Both the position numbers and the translations under genes were made by a program. This document shows, in pieces, positions 43,310 through 51,660 of a stretch of DNA of 64,000 bases. The stretch lies in assembly GCF_003586445.1 (NCBI RefSeq), contig NZ_CP030028.1:2122501-2186500 (forward strand). Direction: 5' to 3'. How positions within the stretch are numbered: the stretch's first letter is position 1; the number at the start of each line of letters is the position of its first letter. Source of the DNA: Bacillus sp. Y1 (GTDB lineage Bacteria > Bacillota > Bacilli > Bacillales > Cytobacillaceae). Under the pieces are notes generated by a model. That model did not search any database, was not told the origin of the DNA, and saw only the letters and a program-made list of their open reading frames with translations.

Positions 43310-44752
43310 TTAAATTTTCACTCCATGACGCTCAAAGGCAGCTGCTTCAAGAACTGAGATTCCTTGGCTTTCAGCGAATGCCGTTAGTTTATCAGACACT
43401 TGTGGAGCAAACAGCTTGCCAGGGGACGAGTAAGACATTTCTCTCGCACGTGCTGAGTTGCTGCGTGCAAATGGTCCCCAAATCGCAAATGTTTTACCTG
43501 GAGTTTGAATGTTAACAAATAGTGTTTTGCCATCAGGTGAGAAAATCGGTCCTGCTAATTCTGATCCGCTTAAACGGTTGTTGGCAAAAGGATAGATGTT
43601 TCCTTCTGGTGTAATCCCCATGATACGGTCGTTTCCAGAACCATCCTCCGCAAACCATAGATCTCCCCAAGGTGTCATGCAGATATTATCTGGTGACTCC
43701 ATAAGTTCTCGATCGGTTGCTTCATAGAAAAGCTCCAATGAATTCGTTGCTGGTATGTAGCGGTAAATGCGTCCAAGATTTTTCTCGCCAGCAGAGCTGT
43801 CGTCAAACCAGAACACACCGGCTTGGAAAAATGCTCCTTCTAGCTTTTTAAACTCGATACAGCCCTGTGCCTTTGCATCTTCACGACATAAATCCGGATT
43901 CAATTCCTTCCACACAATTCCTATCGTTTGTCCCGTTTTAAAGGTACTTGCTTTTGGAGAAGCGATTTCTTCGATAGCAGCTGCGTATAGCTTTCCGCCT
44001 TTTTGCAGGGCACCTGGTTTTTTGCTCGTGTCATTTGGAATGAAGCGGTATAAATAACTTGGGCTTGCATCCTCAGTCAAGTACACATATCCAGTGGCTG
44101 GATCGATCGCACAAGCTTCATGAGAGAAGCGACCCATGTCTTTGATTGGCGTTCTTGACAGTTCGTTTTCAGGATCAAGAGGATCTACTTCGAATACATA
44201 GCCATGCGTGGAAGAACGTGTTTCTTCACAAGTTAGCCATGTACCCCAAAGAGTCGCTCCACCTGCACAATTTCGGATGGTTCCTGAAGAGCTTACATAT
44301 TCTTTCACTACGTTTCTAGCATTATTAATAATAAGTGTCGTTGTACCACCTACTGCTGCAGAGCTATACGGGTTTGTTCCAATAACCGGATTGGTGGCAC
44401 TTGTCCCTAATTCATGGTTGCGAACAAGAACAGTTGTATTGTTCGGTCCCTCGAAAGCGGCCATTCCATCAAAAGCTCCTGGAATCGCTGTTCCGTTAGT
44501 CATTGGCTTACCTTCTTCGGAAATGATCTTATAATGAAAGCCTTGTGGAAGGTCAAGAATACCATTTGGATCCGGAATTAATGGTCCGTACCCTCCAAAC
44601 CCGCTTGTCGGATTATCCGTAGAATCGGCTAATACCTTTGAGCCTAAAGATAAAATTCCAGTGGAACCAAGAGTTAGGGCAAGTGTTCCCACACCTCCAG
44701 CTTTTAGAAAATCACGTCGGTTTAATCCATTTTGAGTTGTTTCTTTTTTCAT
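43310..44752 (-). CDS. phoX: PhoX-type Tat-exported alkaline phosphatase (DUF839)
   Basis: A 480-residue secreted phosphatase. Tat signal with NRRDFLK (residues 11-17) and a hydrophobic core up to about 42. The rest is the PhoX/DUF839 propeller (VRNHELG, NCAGGATLWGTWLTCEET, GRFSHEACAIDP, ESPDNICMTPWGDLWFAED). PhoX enzymes carry an iron-calcium centre and release phosphate from esters; they fold in the cytosol, which explains the Tat route. ATG 44752 follows GGGAGGAA. tatA and tatC are divergent next door, and Pho-box-like repeats lie between, so phosphate starvation control is likely. Confidence 0.9.
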   Translation of the reverse strand: MKKETTQNGLNRRDFLKAGGVGTLALTLGSTGILSLGSKVLADSTDNPTSGFGGYGPLIPDPNGILDLPQGFHYKIISEEGKPMTNGTAIPGAFDGMAAFEGPNNTTVLVRNHELGTSATNPVIGTNPYSSAAVGGTTTLIINNARNVVKEYVSSSGTIRNCAGGATLWGTWLTCEETRSSTHGYVFEVDPLDPENELSRTPIKDMGRFSHEACAIDPATGYVYLTEDASPSYLYRFIPNDTSKKPGALQKGGKLYAAAIEEIASPKASTFKTGQTIGIVWKELNPDLCREDAKAQGCIEFKKLEGAFFQAGVFWFDDSSAGEKNLGRIYRYIPATNSLELFYEATDRELMESPDNICMTPWGDLWFAEDGSGNDRIMGITPEGNIYPFANNRLSGSELAGPIFSPDGKTLFVNIQTPGKTFAIWGPFARSNSARAREMSYSSPGKLFAPQVSDKLTAFAESQGISVLEAAAFERHGVKI

Positions 44753-44832
44753 AAAAAATTCCTCCCTCAAATTGTTAGTTTTCAAAAACTAGTTTTATAG
44801 TAAAGGTAGAGGATTAAGTTGAAATGGAGACC

Positions 44833-44870
44833 TTGTAAGAATTTTATGAATATTACTAATGGAATGTAAA
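44833..44870 (-). promoter_or_regulatory. Pho-box-like direct repeats before phoX
   Basis: Minus strand: TTTACA (44870-44865), TTAGTA 11 bp on, TTCATA (44850-44845) and TTACAA (44838-44833). Two match the TT(A/C/T)A(C/T)A pattern exactly and one at five of six bases. A possible promoter follows (TCAACT, 17 bases, TATAAA). Confidence 0.45.
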
Positions 44871-44931
44871 AAATTTCTTGTTACTAATTACCTAAAGTTC
44901 TGTTGGGGATAGGTAAAACCTATTTTCACTA

Positions 44932-44958
44932 TTAATAATTTCTTAACACTTTTTTACA
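44932..44958 (+). promoter_or_regulatory. Pho-box-like direct repeats before tatA
   Basis: TTAATA (44932), 5 bases, TTAACA (44943), 4 bases, TTTACA (44953). All three fit TT(A/C/T)A(C/T)A and are 10-11 bp apart, as in PhoP sites of Bacillus. Confidence 0.55.
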
Positions 44959-44967
44959 GTAGCTTCA

Positions 44968-44996
44968 TTGGCTTTGTTTTTTCACTCCCCTATAAT
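44968..44996 (+). promoter_or_regulatory. Promoter of tatA
   Basis: TTGGCT, 17 bases, TATAAT, directly downstream of the Pho-box-like repeats. Confidence 0.6.
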
Positions 44997-45044
44997 CAAA
45001 ACTATTAATAAAATAAACTACTAGTGAATAGGGAGGTTTTTCAT

Positions 45045-45224
45045 TTGTTTCAAAATATAGGAGTACCTGGATTAATCCTTTTGCTTGTGATTGCGCTAAT
45101 CATTTTTGGTCCCTCTAAGCTGCCTGAACTAGGCCGAGCAGTAGGGTCAACGTTAAAAGAGTTTAAAAAATCCACTCGAGAGTTAGTATCAGATGATGCG
45201 CCAGTGAAAAAAGAGGAAAAATAA
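45045..45224 (+). CDS. tatA: TatA twin-arginine translocase subunit
   Basis: A 59-residue TatA: one N-terminal helix (about 5-22), the hinge [14 protein letters not shown] and an amphipathic helix with STLKEFKKS, then a charged tail. It forms the protein-conducting part of the Tat pore. TTG 45045 is the likely start (GGGAGG, 8 bases); the product then begins with [12 protein letters not shown], as typical TatA proteins do. tatC follows 86 bp downstream after a hairpin. Confidence 0.92.
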   Translation: MFQNIGVPGLILLLVIALIIFGPSKLPELGRAVGSTLKEFKKSTRELVSDDAPVKKEEK

Positions 45225-45244
45225 ATTAATAGAAAATAAAGCTG

Positions 45245-45278
45245 TAAGATGTAAGTGGATACTCCTACTTACATCTTA
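45245..45278 (+). terminator. Hairpin between tatA and tatC
   Basis: Perfect 12-bp stem TAAGATGTAAGT/ACTTACATCTTA with a 10-base loop and a TTTTAT tail. It probably stops part of the transcripts, giving more TatA than TatC. Confidence 0.7.
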
Positions 45279-45310
45279 TTTTATGGAATGAATAAGAGGG
45301 GGGCAAACAG

Positions 45311-46045
45311 ATGCAAAACAGAGATGTCCATTTAGTAGAGCATTTAGAAGAACTTCGGAAACGAATAATAATCACATTAGGTGCCTTCATGGTATTCCTT
45401 ATGGGCGCATTTATATTTGTAAAAGACTTATATAACTGGTTAATTAGGGACTTAGATGAAAAACTTGCGGTACTTGGGCCAAGTGATATTTTGTGGGTGT
45501 ATATGATGTTATCTGGCGTATGTGCTTTTGCATGTACGATTCCTGTAGCCGCGTATCAAGTGTGGAGGTTTGTCACGCCTGCATTACATAAGAAGGAAAG
45601 GGACGTAACACTGAGATTTATCCCTGGCTTTTTTCTATTATTTATTTTAGGTGTCAGTTTCGGGTACTTTGTTTTATTTCCTATCGTTTTAGGGTTTTTG
45701 ATGGGGCTATCTGAGGGACAATTTCAGACCATGTTTACGGCCGAAAAATACTTTAGCTTCTTAATCAATCTCACATTACCCTTTGGTTTTCTGTTTGAAA
45801 TGCCACTCGTCGTCTTGTTTTTAACAAGATTAGGAATTCTCAACCCAATGAGACTAGTAAAAGCGAGAAAGCTCTCGTATTTTGTCCTTATTGTCGTGTC
45901 GATTCTCATCACACCACCGGATTTTATTTCTGATTTTCTAGTCATCATTCCATTGCTTACGCTTTATGAAGTAAGTTTAACTCTTTCCAAGATCGTTTAT
46001 AAAAAGAAGCTGAAGGAAGAAGTAGGAGCTCCGGGGTTCAACTAA
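45311..46045 (+). CDS. tatC: TatC twin-arginine translocase subunit
   Basis: A 244-residue TatC with six transmembrane helices. It starts HLVEHLEELRKRI, the signal-peptide recognition site, followed by ALHKKERDVTLRFIPG and SILITPPDFISD. It recognises twin-arginine signals and recruits TatA. There is no tatB, so this is the minimal Gram-positive TatAC system. RBS GAGGGGGG. Its neighbour PhoX carries a Tat signal and is the probable main cargo, parallel to PhoD with TatAdCd in B. subtilis. Confidence 0.95.
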   Translation: MQNRDVHLVEHLEELRKRIIITLGAFMVFLMGAFIFVKDLYNWLIRDLDEKLAVLGPSDILWVYMMLSGVCAFACTIPVAAYQVWRFVTPALHKKERDVTLRFIPGFFLLFILGVSFGYFVLFPIVLGFLMGLSEGQFQTMFTAEKYFSFLINLTLPFGFLFEMPLVVLFLTRLGILNPMRLVKARKLSYFVLIVVSILITPPDFISDFLVIIPLLTLYEVSLTLSKIVYKKKLKEEVGAPGFN

Positions 46046-46056
46046 GTTAAGTTACT

Positions 46057-46084
46057 AAGGCCAATAAAAGTTGGTCTTTTTTTA
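46057..46084 (+). terminator. Rho-independent terminator
   Basis: AAGGCCAA/TTGGTCTT with one G-T pair, 6-base loop and a long T run. Confidence 0.8.
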
Positions 46085-46099
46085 TTGATTAAAAATTGA

Positions 46100-46128
46100 T
46101 TGACAATTTGGAAAAAAAATCATATGAT
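46100..46128 (+). promoter_or_regulatory. Sigma-A promoter of the feo operon
   Basis: TTGACA, 17 bases, TATGAT. No convincing Fur box was found by eye around it. Confidence 0.75.
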
Positions 46129-46176
46129 GTTTCAAAAGTTGCACTAGGGAAAAAATAAAGCGGGAGGGAAATAAAA

Positions 46177-46428
46177 ATGAGTGAATCAAATATATTAAAA
46201 TTATTTGATGCTAATATTGGTGATGCTGTTCGGATTACTCATTTAGATATTAATGGAGTTATGAGAAGGAGGTTATTAGACTTGGGGTTTGTTCCTGGAG
46301 CGATCGTTACAGTCCTTAGAAAGAGTCCTCTTGGAGATCCGATTGCTTTTCGTGTAAGTCAAACGACGATTGCTTTGAGAAAAGAAGAAAGTACGAAAAT
46401 TGAGGGGGAGCTGGTTAGCTATGAATAA
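46177..46428 (+). CDS. feoA: FeoA ferrous iron transport accessory protein
   Basis: An 83-residue SH3-fold FeoA (GDAVRITHLDINGVMRRRLLDLGFVPGA; SPLGDPIAFRV; IALRKEES). It is needed for FeoB-dependent ferrous iron uptake, probably by binding FeoB on the cytosolic face. RBS GGGAGGG. Its stop overlaps the start of the FeoB G-domain ORF by 8 bases, showing translational coupling. Confidence 0.93.
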   Translation: MSESNILKLFDANIGDAVRITHLDINGVMRRRLLDLGFVPGAIVTVLRKSPLGDPIAFRVSQTTIALRKEESTKIEGELVSYE

Positions 46429-47113
46429 GAACCTCAGTATTGCACTTGCAGGGAATCCAAATACAGGAAAAAGTACGCTGTTTAATCTTCTGACAGGACT
46501 AAAACAACATACGGGTAACTGGGCAGGAAAGACTGTAGACTTAATGGCCGGTACATTTAACTTTAAAGGGATTTCTTATGAGATGATTGATTTGCCTGGA
46601 ACCTATTCTTTATTTTCAAATTCAAAAGATGAAGAGGTTGCTAGAAATTATATCGTTTTCGAAAAGCCAGATATTACTTTAGTTGTTTTGGATGCGACTG
46701 CGCTTGAAAGAAACTTGAATTTAGCCCTTCAGGTAATGGAAATCACAGAAAAGGTAGTTATTTGTATTAACTTAATTGATGAAGCAGAAAAGATGGGAAT
46801 TAACATTCAGGAAAAAATCCTTATGAAACGTTTAGGAGTCCCTGTGATAAAAATTTCCGCTAGAAATAAGATTGGCATCTCTATGTTATTAGATACAATT
46901 GATCGTCTGATAAAGGGAACCATTCCCTGCAATCCATACAAAATGACGTATGATGAAGAAACAGAAAATAAAATTGAGCAGTTAATACCATTTGTGCAGA
47001 ACATTACAGGTGATCAATTATCAGCTAGGTGGCTTTCTCTAAGATTAATAGATGGAGATAAGTCCCTTTTAAAGGAAATAGAACAAAGACTAGCAGAAAA
47101 GGATGCGATATAG
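46421..47113 (+). CDS. feoB: FeoB N-terminal GTPase part (split FeoB)
   Basis: A 230-residue protein holding the FeoB G domain: P-loop GNPNTGKST (residues 11-19), switch regions, DLPGTYS (G3), NLID (G4), a SAR (G5), and a helical part to residue 230. It ends at TAG 47111-47113 and the membrane half follows in the same frame from an ATG directly behind it. In most bacteria both parts are one protein of about 660-780 residues. ATG 46421 is preferred, overlapping the feoA stop, with GAGGGGGAG upstream. Confidence 0.9.
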   Translation: MNKNLSIALAGNPNTGKSTLFNLLTGLKQHTGNWAGKTVDLMAGTFNFKGISYEMIDLPGTYSLFSNSKDEEVARNYIVFEKPDITLVVLDATALERNLNLALQVMEITEKVVICINLIDEAEKMGINIQEKILMKRLGVPVIKISARNKIGISMLLDTIDRLIKGTIPCNPYKMTYDEETENKIEQLIPFVQNITGDQLSARWLSLRLIDGDKSLLKEIEQRLAEKDAI

Positions 47114-48517
47114 ATGACTAGTGAGGGATTGGAATTAAAAAGCCAAATTCAACAACTTACACGTCAAGCTGAAAAGCTATCCACACCAGGTATTCGGGAT
47201 CATATTGTCGAGCAATTATATAAGAAAAGTAATAATCTGATGAAAGAAGGAGTAACTTTTACGAATGCAAAAATTGACGAGAGAACTGAGAAATTAGATG
47301 CCATTCTAACCTCCCGAATTTGGGGGTTTCCAATTATGCTGATCATGTTGGGAGCTATTTTTTATTTAACGATTGCCGGTGCAAACATTCCTTCGTCTAT
47401 GTTAGCTAATTTTTTCGGTTGGATGGAAGGATATATAACGCTAGCATTCTCTTATTTCCAAGCTCCAAATTGGCTCCACGGTATTTTGGTCTTAGGGTTA
47501 TATAGAGGAACCACTTGGGTAATCAGTGTCATGCTACCTCCAATGGCTATATTCTTTCCTGTATTTGCACTTCTTGAAAATTATGGCTATCTACCCCGTG
47601 TTGCTTTTAATATGGATCGATTATTTAAATCAGTAGGGGCACATGGTAAGCAATCGTTAACGATGGCTATGGGATTTGGATGTAATGCAGCAGCAGTTAT
47701 TTCTTCTAGAATTATAGAATCCCCACGAGAACGAATGTTGTCTATCTTAACAAATAATTTTGTCCCTTGTAATGGACGATGGGGTACATTAATAGTGTTA
47801 GCTTCTTTGTTTATGGCAACAGGGTTTACAGGTGGAATGCAAACTTTGGTAACAACTCTAGTAATAGTTGGTATGGTTATGTTTGGTATTTTCGTAACTT
47901 TCATTGTGTCTTGGGCTTTATCAAAGACAGCATTGAGAGGGGTTCCGACACACTATACATTGGAACTACCACCGTATCGAAAGCCAAAACTTTTTGATAC
48001 AGTCATTCGGGCATCATTAACAAAGTCTATTTCTGTATTAAATCGAGCGGTGAAAGTAGCTGCACCAGCCGCAATATTAACCTGGATAATCGCCAATATA
48101 CAAATTGGAGATACCAGCATTTTAATGCATATCGTAAATTTTCTAGATCCGTTAGGTCTAGCAATTGGTTTAGATGGGTTTATTCTTATGGCATTTCTTA
48201 TTGGTTTACCTGCAAATGAAATTGTTCTTCCTGTACTATTAATGGGGTATTTATCAACCGGAGCATTAGTAGATGTGGATAGCATTCAGGATTTAAAGCA
48301 AATTTTTCTTACTAACGGTTGGACGTGGTTAACCGCTTTAAATATGATGCTATTCTCATTGCTTCATTATCCGTGTGGAACAACTCTCGTTAATATCTAT
48401 AAAGAGACAAAGAGTTTAAAGTGGACATTTTGGTCCTTTATTATACCTACCGGGATTGCGTTCTTTGTGACATGGGTAGTGACCGAGATTGTGCACTATA
48501 TGAGATTACTAAGTTAG
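47114..48517 (+). CDS. feoB: FeoB membrane permease part (split FeoB)
   Basis: A 467-residue protein with a soluble start (1-70, the usual FeoB linker) and Gate/nucleoside-recognition type membrane domains. It contains the FeoB-typical MGFGCNAAAVISSRIIESPRER and NNFVPCNGRWGTL with conserved Cys, and SLLHYPCGTT near the C-terminus. It should form the iron pathway and work with the separate GTPase. The ATG abuts the TAG of the GTPase ORF. AAGGA lies 10 bases upstream, inside that ORF, so separate initiation is plausible. The frame is unbroken, so readthrough would give classical FeoB. Confidence 0.9.
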   Translation: MTSEGLELKSQIQQLTRQAEKLSTPGIRDHIVEQLYKKSNNLMKEGVTFTNAKIDERTEKLDAILTSRIWGFPIMLIMLGAIFYLTIAGANIPSSMLANFFGWMEGYITLAFSYFQAPNWLHGILVLGLYRGTTWVISVMLPPMAIFFPVFALLENYGYLPRVAFNMDRLFKSVGAHGKQSLTMAMGFGCNAAAVISSRIIESPRERMLSILTNNFVPCNGRWGTLIVLASLFMATGFTGGMQTLVTTLVIVGMVMFGIFVTFIVSWALSKTALRGVPTHYTLELPPYRKPKLFDTVIRASLTKSISVLNRAVKVAAPAAILTWIIANIQIGDTSILMHIVNFLDPLGLAIGLDGFILMAFLIGLPANEIVLPVLLMGYLSTGALVDVDSIQDLKQIFLTNGWTWLTALNMMLFSLLHYPCGTTLVNIYKETKSLKWTFWSFIIPTGIAFFVTWVVTEIVHYMRLLS

Positions 48518-48532
48518 AAGAATGGGAGAGAT

Positions 48533-48560
48533 ACGGCAGCGAAATCGCTGTCGTTTTCTC
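48533..48560 (+). terminator. Rho-independent terminator
   Basis: ACGGCAGCGA/TCGCTGTCGT (one mismatch) followed by TTTT. Confidence 0.75.
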
Positions 48561-48722
48561 TTGTACAACGTTTTTGTAAAACTTATTGTGAAAAAAATGA
48601 GATAAGAATCGGTAGAACGCTGACTTTTTTTGTCGGAAAAAGGAATTAGAAAGTTTTTATCGAATATGTGATAGAGAAAAAATATTATTGCACGGCAAGT
48701 ATTTTACAGGGGGACAGGCTCC

Positions 48723-49964
48723 ATGCTTCATGGGATAGAACTCATATTAAATCAAGTGTTAATGGTGCTTTTTCCTATTTGGACGTACCATTTGTTATTT
48801 CAGAAAAAAGGGTCAAGACAAGGGTTTAAACCAATGCTTGTATTGGTTCTAACCATCTCTCTCTTACTTACCTTAACATTTTCAATTAATTATTATGATA
48901 CATTTTATTTTGATTTAAAAATGGTTCCTATCATTATTGCTTTTCTATATGGAAGCAATCCATGTGGGTTACTGATAATCGGCATTACCGTCGTTTATGA
49001 AATAATCATTCATGGCGATGCCCCATTAATAACAGTGATGAATTTTGGAATCATAAGTGGATTACTCATTCTTTTAGCAAAGAAATTTCGTACATATAGT
49101 GATTTTAAAAAGATATTTTTAATTAGCACTCTGTATGGACTCATAACAATTACGAGGGGAATTTTGCTCGTTTGTACGGATCACTCTCAGGAAATAGGAA
49201 TCGTATTTACTTTTTCATTCATTTCTTGGCTTACTTTATTGTCTGCTATGTTTATCTTTGAAAATATGAACAAGCAGATGGAATTAGAGTCTAAGGTTCA
49301 ACGGGCAGAAAAATTCGATGTGGTTGGTCAACTTGCAGCATCTGTAGCGCATGAGGTGAGAAATCCGATGACCGCTGTTCGAGGCTTTTTACAGCTTTTG
49401 AGTGATGATGAAAATTTAACAGAGTCTCAAAGAAGATACATTAATATTTCCATTGAAGAGATTGATCATTCTCAGATCATCTTATCTGAGTACCTGTCCT
49501 TAGCCAAGCCTGCTACGACCGATCTAAAAATCCTTAACTTAAAGTCGGATCTAGACAATATTATCGAACTGATGAGGTCATTTACGAACCTTCAAACCAT
49601 TTCGATTGTTTCTTCAATAGAAGATAGACTTCTGATCAAAGGCGACAGTTCAGAAATCAAGCAAGTTTTTGTAAATCTTCTCAAGAACAGCATAGAAGCG
49701 ATTGGAGAAAAAGGCGAGATTATGGTTAGTGCCTATCAAAATGGAAAACATGTAATAGTAGAGATAGAAGATAATGGTCATGGCATGTCAGAAACTCAAC
49801 TGAAATATCTCGGTACCCCTTTTTATTCGACTAAAGATAAAGGAACGGGAGTAGGGCTGTCTCTGTGCTATAAGATTGTACACTCGATGAAGGGTACGAT
49901 AAGGGTGAGAAGTAAACAAGGAAAAGGGACACGGTTTACGATCCAATTTCCAACGGTAGAGTAA
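48723..49964 (+). CDS. Orphan sensor histidine kinase (KinB-like)
   Basis: A 413-residue membrane kinase with six predicted N-terminal helices (about 8-185, a 5TMR-LYT-like sensor without an extracellular domain), then HisKA with SVAHEVRNPMTAVRGFLQLL (phospho-His near 209) and a HATPase domain (N box LKNSIEAI, G1 DNGHGM, G2 GTGVGLSL). Layout and H-box resemble B. subtilis KinB and related sporulation kinases that feed Spo0F. No response regulator is adjacent, which fits. RBS GGGGGAC. Confidence 0.88.
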   Translation: MLHGIELILNQVLMVLFPIWTYHLLFQKKGSRQGFKPMLVLVLTISLLLTLTFSINYYDTFYFDLKMVPIIIAFLYGSNPCGLLIIGITVVYEIIIHGDAPLITVMNFGIISGLLILLAKKFRTYSDFKKIFLISTLYGLITITRGILLVCTDHSQEIGIVFTFSFISWLTLLSAMFIFENMNKQMELESKVQRAEKFDVVGQLAASVAHEVRNPMTAVRGFLQLLSDDENLTESQRRYINISIEEIDHSQIILSEYLSLAKPATTDLKILNLKSDLDNIIELMRSFTNLQTISIVSSIEDRLLIKGDSSEIKQVFVNLLKNSIEAIGEKGEIMVSAYQNGKHVIVEIEDNGHGMSETQLKYLGTPFYSTKDKGTGVGLSLCYKIVHSMKGTIRVRSKQGKGTRFTIQFPTVE

Positions 49965-49987
49965 AAAATTCTCACACAAATATAAAA

Positions 49988-50035
49988 CCCGAATAGTTCC
50001 CACTCATACTGAGTGGAGAGCTATTCGGGTTTTTT
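49988..50035. terminator. Bidirectional terminator
   Basis: CCCGAATAG...CTATTCGGG outer stem with an inner CCACTC/GAGTGG stem and T run, between convergent genes. Confidence 0.9.
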
Positions 50036-50751
50036 CAACTAAACGTAAATTTATAACCTTCCCCAACAATGAGCTGCTTTCCGATATGAACAGGTTGGTG
50101 ATCTTGATCAAAAATCACCGTTTTCATTAAAAACAAAGGTTCACCAGAGGGTACTTCTAGCAAATGTGCTTCTTCTTCCAATGCACGGACGATTTCTAGT
50201 GTGGTTTCACCTGGATTAGAAGGGTGAATATGGTGTTTTTCTTTTAGTGTTTGATAAAGGGAGCCATCTAAGTTTTCATTTAATAAGAATTTATATTTAT
50301 TATAAGGAAAGTAGTTGTTTTCTAGCATTAACGGATTTTCACCAGCATATCTAACACGTTGAATATAGACGACAAGATCATCAGGGTCCAACTGAAGTAA
50401 TTGACTGACTTCTGGTTCCGGTTGGAGAATTTCTCGTTTGATCACCTTGCTGCTTGCTTTTAATCCATTTGCTTCACAGGCTGCTGAAAAACTAATGAGG
50501 TGGACGATCTTTCTTTCGATTTTCGGTTTGCTAACAAAGGTTCCTTTTCCTTGTTTTTTAATCAGATAGCCTTCATCAACTAATTCGGTAATCGCTTTTC
50601 TCACGGTGACTCTACTAATATCATATTTCTCGCTCAATTCCACTTCCGTTGGGATTTTTTCTCCAGACTTCAGCTTCTTATTAACAATTTCACTACGAAT
50701 TGATTCTTTTAATTGTAGATATAGAGGGATCTTGTTCTCCTGGCTAAGCAT
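50035..50751 (-). CDS. frlR: GntR/UTRA regulator of the frl locus (FrlR-like)
   Basis: A 238-residue HutC-subfamily regulator. A winged helix at 1-72 (ELSEKYDISRVTVRKAITELVDEGY) is followed by a UTRA effector domain (about 95-235). UTRA domains bind sugar phosphates, here perhaps a phosphorylated Amadori product. It is divergent from the transporter genes. The motif AAAACGTAT occurs before this gene, the transporter, the deglycase and the kinase, so it probably represses all four units. The name rests on context and on similarity to FrlR-type proteins. Confidence 0.8.
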   Translation of the reverse strand: MLSQENKIPLYLQLKESIRSEIVNKKLKSGEKIPTEVELSEKYDISRVTVRKAITELVDEGYLIKKQGKGTFVSKPKIERKIVHLISFSAACEANGLKASSKVIKREILQPEPEVSQLLQLDPDDLVVYIQRVRYAGENPLMLENNYFPYNKYKFLLNENLDGSLYQTLKEKHHIHPSNPGETTLEIVRALEEEAHLLEVPSGEPLFLMKTVIFDQDHQPVHIGKQLIVGEGYKFTFS

Positions 50752-50787
50752 TTCATCACCTTCTTTATAAATGTATGCGCTATATTT

Positions 50788-50804
50788 GTAAAACGTATTG
50801 TATC
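50788..50804. promoter_or_regulatory. Candidate FrlR operator 1
   Basis: GTAAAACGTATTGTATC, about 37 bp upstream of the regulator start. Confidence 0.6.
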
Positions 50805-50884
50805 ATCTTATCATGTGAAGCGCCAATGATTTATCTTTATTTAAAGAGAATAAAAGTAAAGTATTCAGAAAATACTAAAAAGTA

Positions 50885-50914
50885 TTGACGAGTGTTCTTT
50901 TTATATAGTATATT
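50885..50914 (+). promoter_or_regulatory. Promoter of the frl transporter operon
   Basis: TTGACG, 18 bases, TATATT. The operator pair begins 5 bases downstream. Confidence 0.5.
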
Positions 50915-50918
50915 TTCA

Positions 50919-50945
50919 TAAAACGTTTTAATACGTTTTATTATA
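50919..50945. promoter_or_regulatory. Candidate FrlR operator pair 2
   Basis: TAAAACGTTTTA (perfect 12-bp palindrome) is directly followed by ATACGTTTTATTATA, whose reverse complement carries AAAACGTAT. Confidence 0.65.
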
Positions 50946-51000
50946 CATAATAGATTCATTGGTTTTGATTTTACTATAAAAAGGGAGGAGTGAACCGATT

Positions 51001-51660
51001 ATGGATTTGGATTTTACGCAAATAGCACCATCGATTCCATACATCTTAGAAGGGTTACGGATTACGATACAAATTGTATTAGCAGCCGCTCTCCTTGGTT
51101 TTACACTAGGGATTATCCTGACCTTATGTAAAATCAGTAAGTTTCGGCTGTTGCGCTGGTTTGCCGATGGTTATACTTCTGTATTTAGAGGAACACCGAT
51201 GGTTTTACAATTGCTGATTATTTATTACGGATTGCCACAAATCATTGGGTTCGAAATCACGGCATTTCCTGCAGCAGTCATCGCATTTGGAATGAACTCA
51301 GCCGCATATATTTCTGAAATTATTCGTGCAGGAATTCTGGCGGTTGATAAAGGACAAAGTGAGGCATCCCTTGCACTTGGAATTCCATACCGCCCCATGA
51401 TGAAAGATATCATCCTCCCGCAGGCAATGAAAAATATCTTGCCCGCACTAATGAATGAGTTTATTACTCTTACGAAGGAATCAGCAGTCGTAACAGTGAT
51501 TGGTGCGATGGATGTGATGAGACGAGCGTATATCGTGGGTGGTCAAACGTATCGTTATTTTGAGCCACTTCTGATCGCGGGGATCATTTATTATATTTTG
51601 GTCATGGTTCTTACGATTCTTGGAAAAGCGGTCGAGAGGAGAATGAGAAAAAGTGATTAA
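51001..51660 (+). CDS. Amino-acid-type ABC transporter permease (HisM family)
   Basis: A 219-residue inner-membrane permease with five helices and the EAA-type loop ([25 protein letters not shown]). It belongs to the polar amino acid (HisM/GlnP) group. The operon has only one permease, so a homodimer is expected. It overlaps the ATPase gene by 8 bases. Its place between frlR and frlB suggests it imports fructosyl-amino acids rather than free amino acids, unlike the sugar-type FrlONM importer of B. subtilis. Confidence 0.92.
   Translation: MDLDFTQIAPSIPYILEGLRITIQIVLAAALLGFTLGIILTLCKISKFRLLRWFADGYTSVFRGTPMVLQLLIIYYGLPQIIGFEITAFPAAVIAFGMNSAAYISEIIRAGILAVDKGQSEASLALGIPYRPMMKDIILPQAMKNILPALMNEFITLTKESAVVTVIGAMDVMRRAYIVGGQTYRYFEPLLIAGIIYYILVMVLTILGKAVERRMRKSD

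Noticed and set aside
42957..43357. Ser-, Phe- or Lys-rich ORFs over the penicillin-binding protein tail
   Set aside because: Products of the low-complexity GAA/AAG tract read in other frames.
46046..46176. Fur box before feoA
   Set aside because: The best stretch near the promoter matches only about half of the 15-bp consensus by eye; a matrix scan would be needed.
46400..48517. Sequencing frameshift in feoB
   Set aside because: Both halves are in one frame, separated by a single TAG directly before an ATG, so there is no frameshift. A base error changing one codon cannot be excluded.
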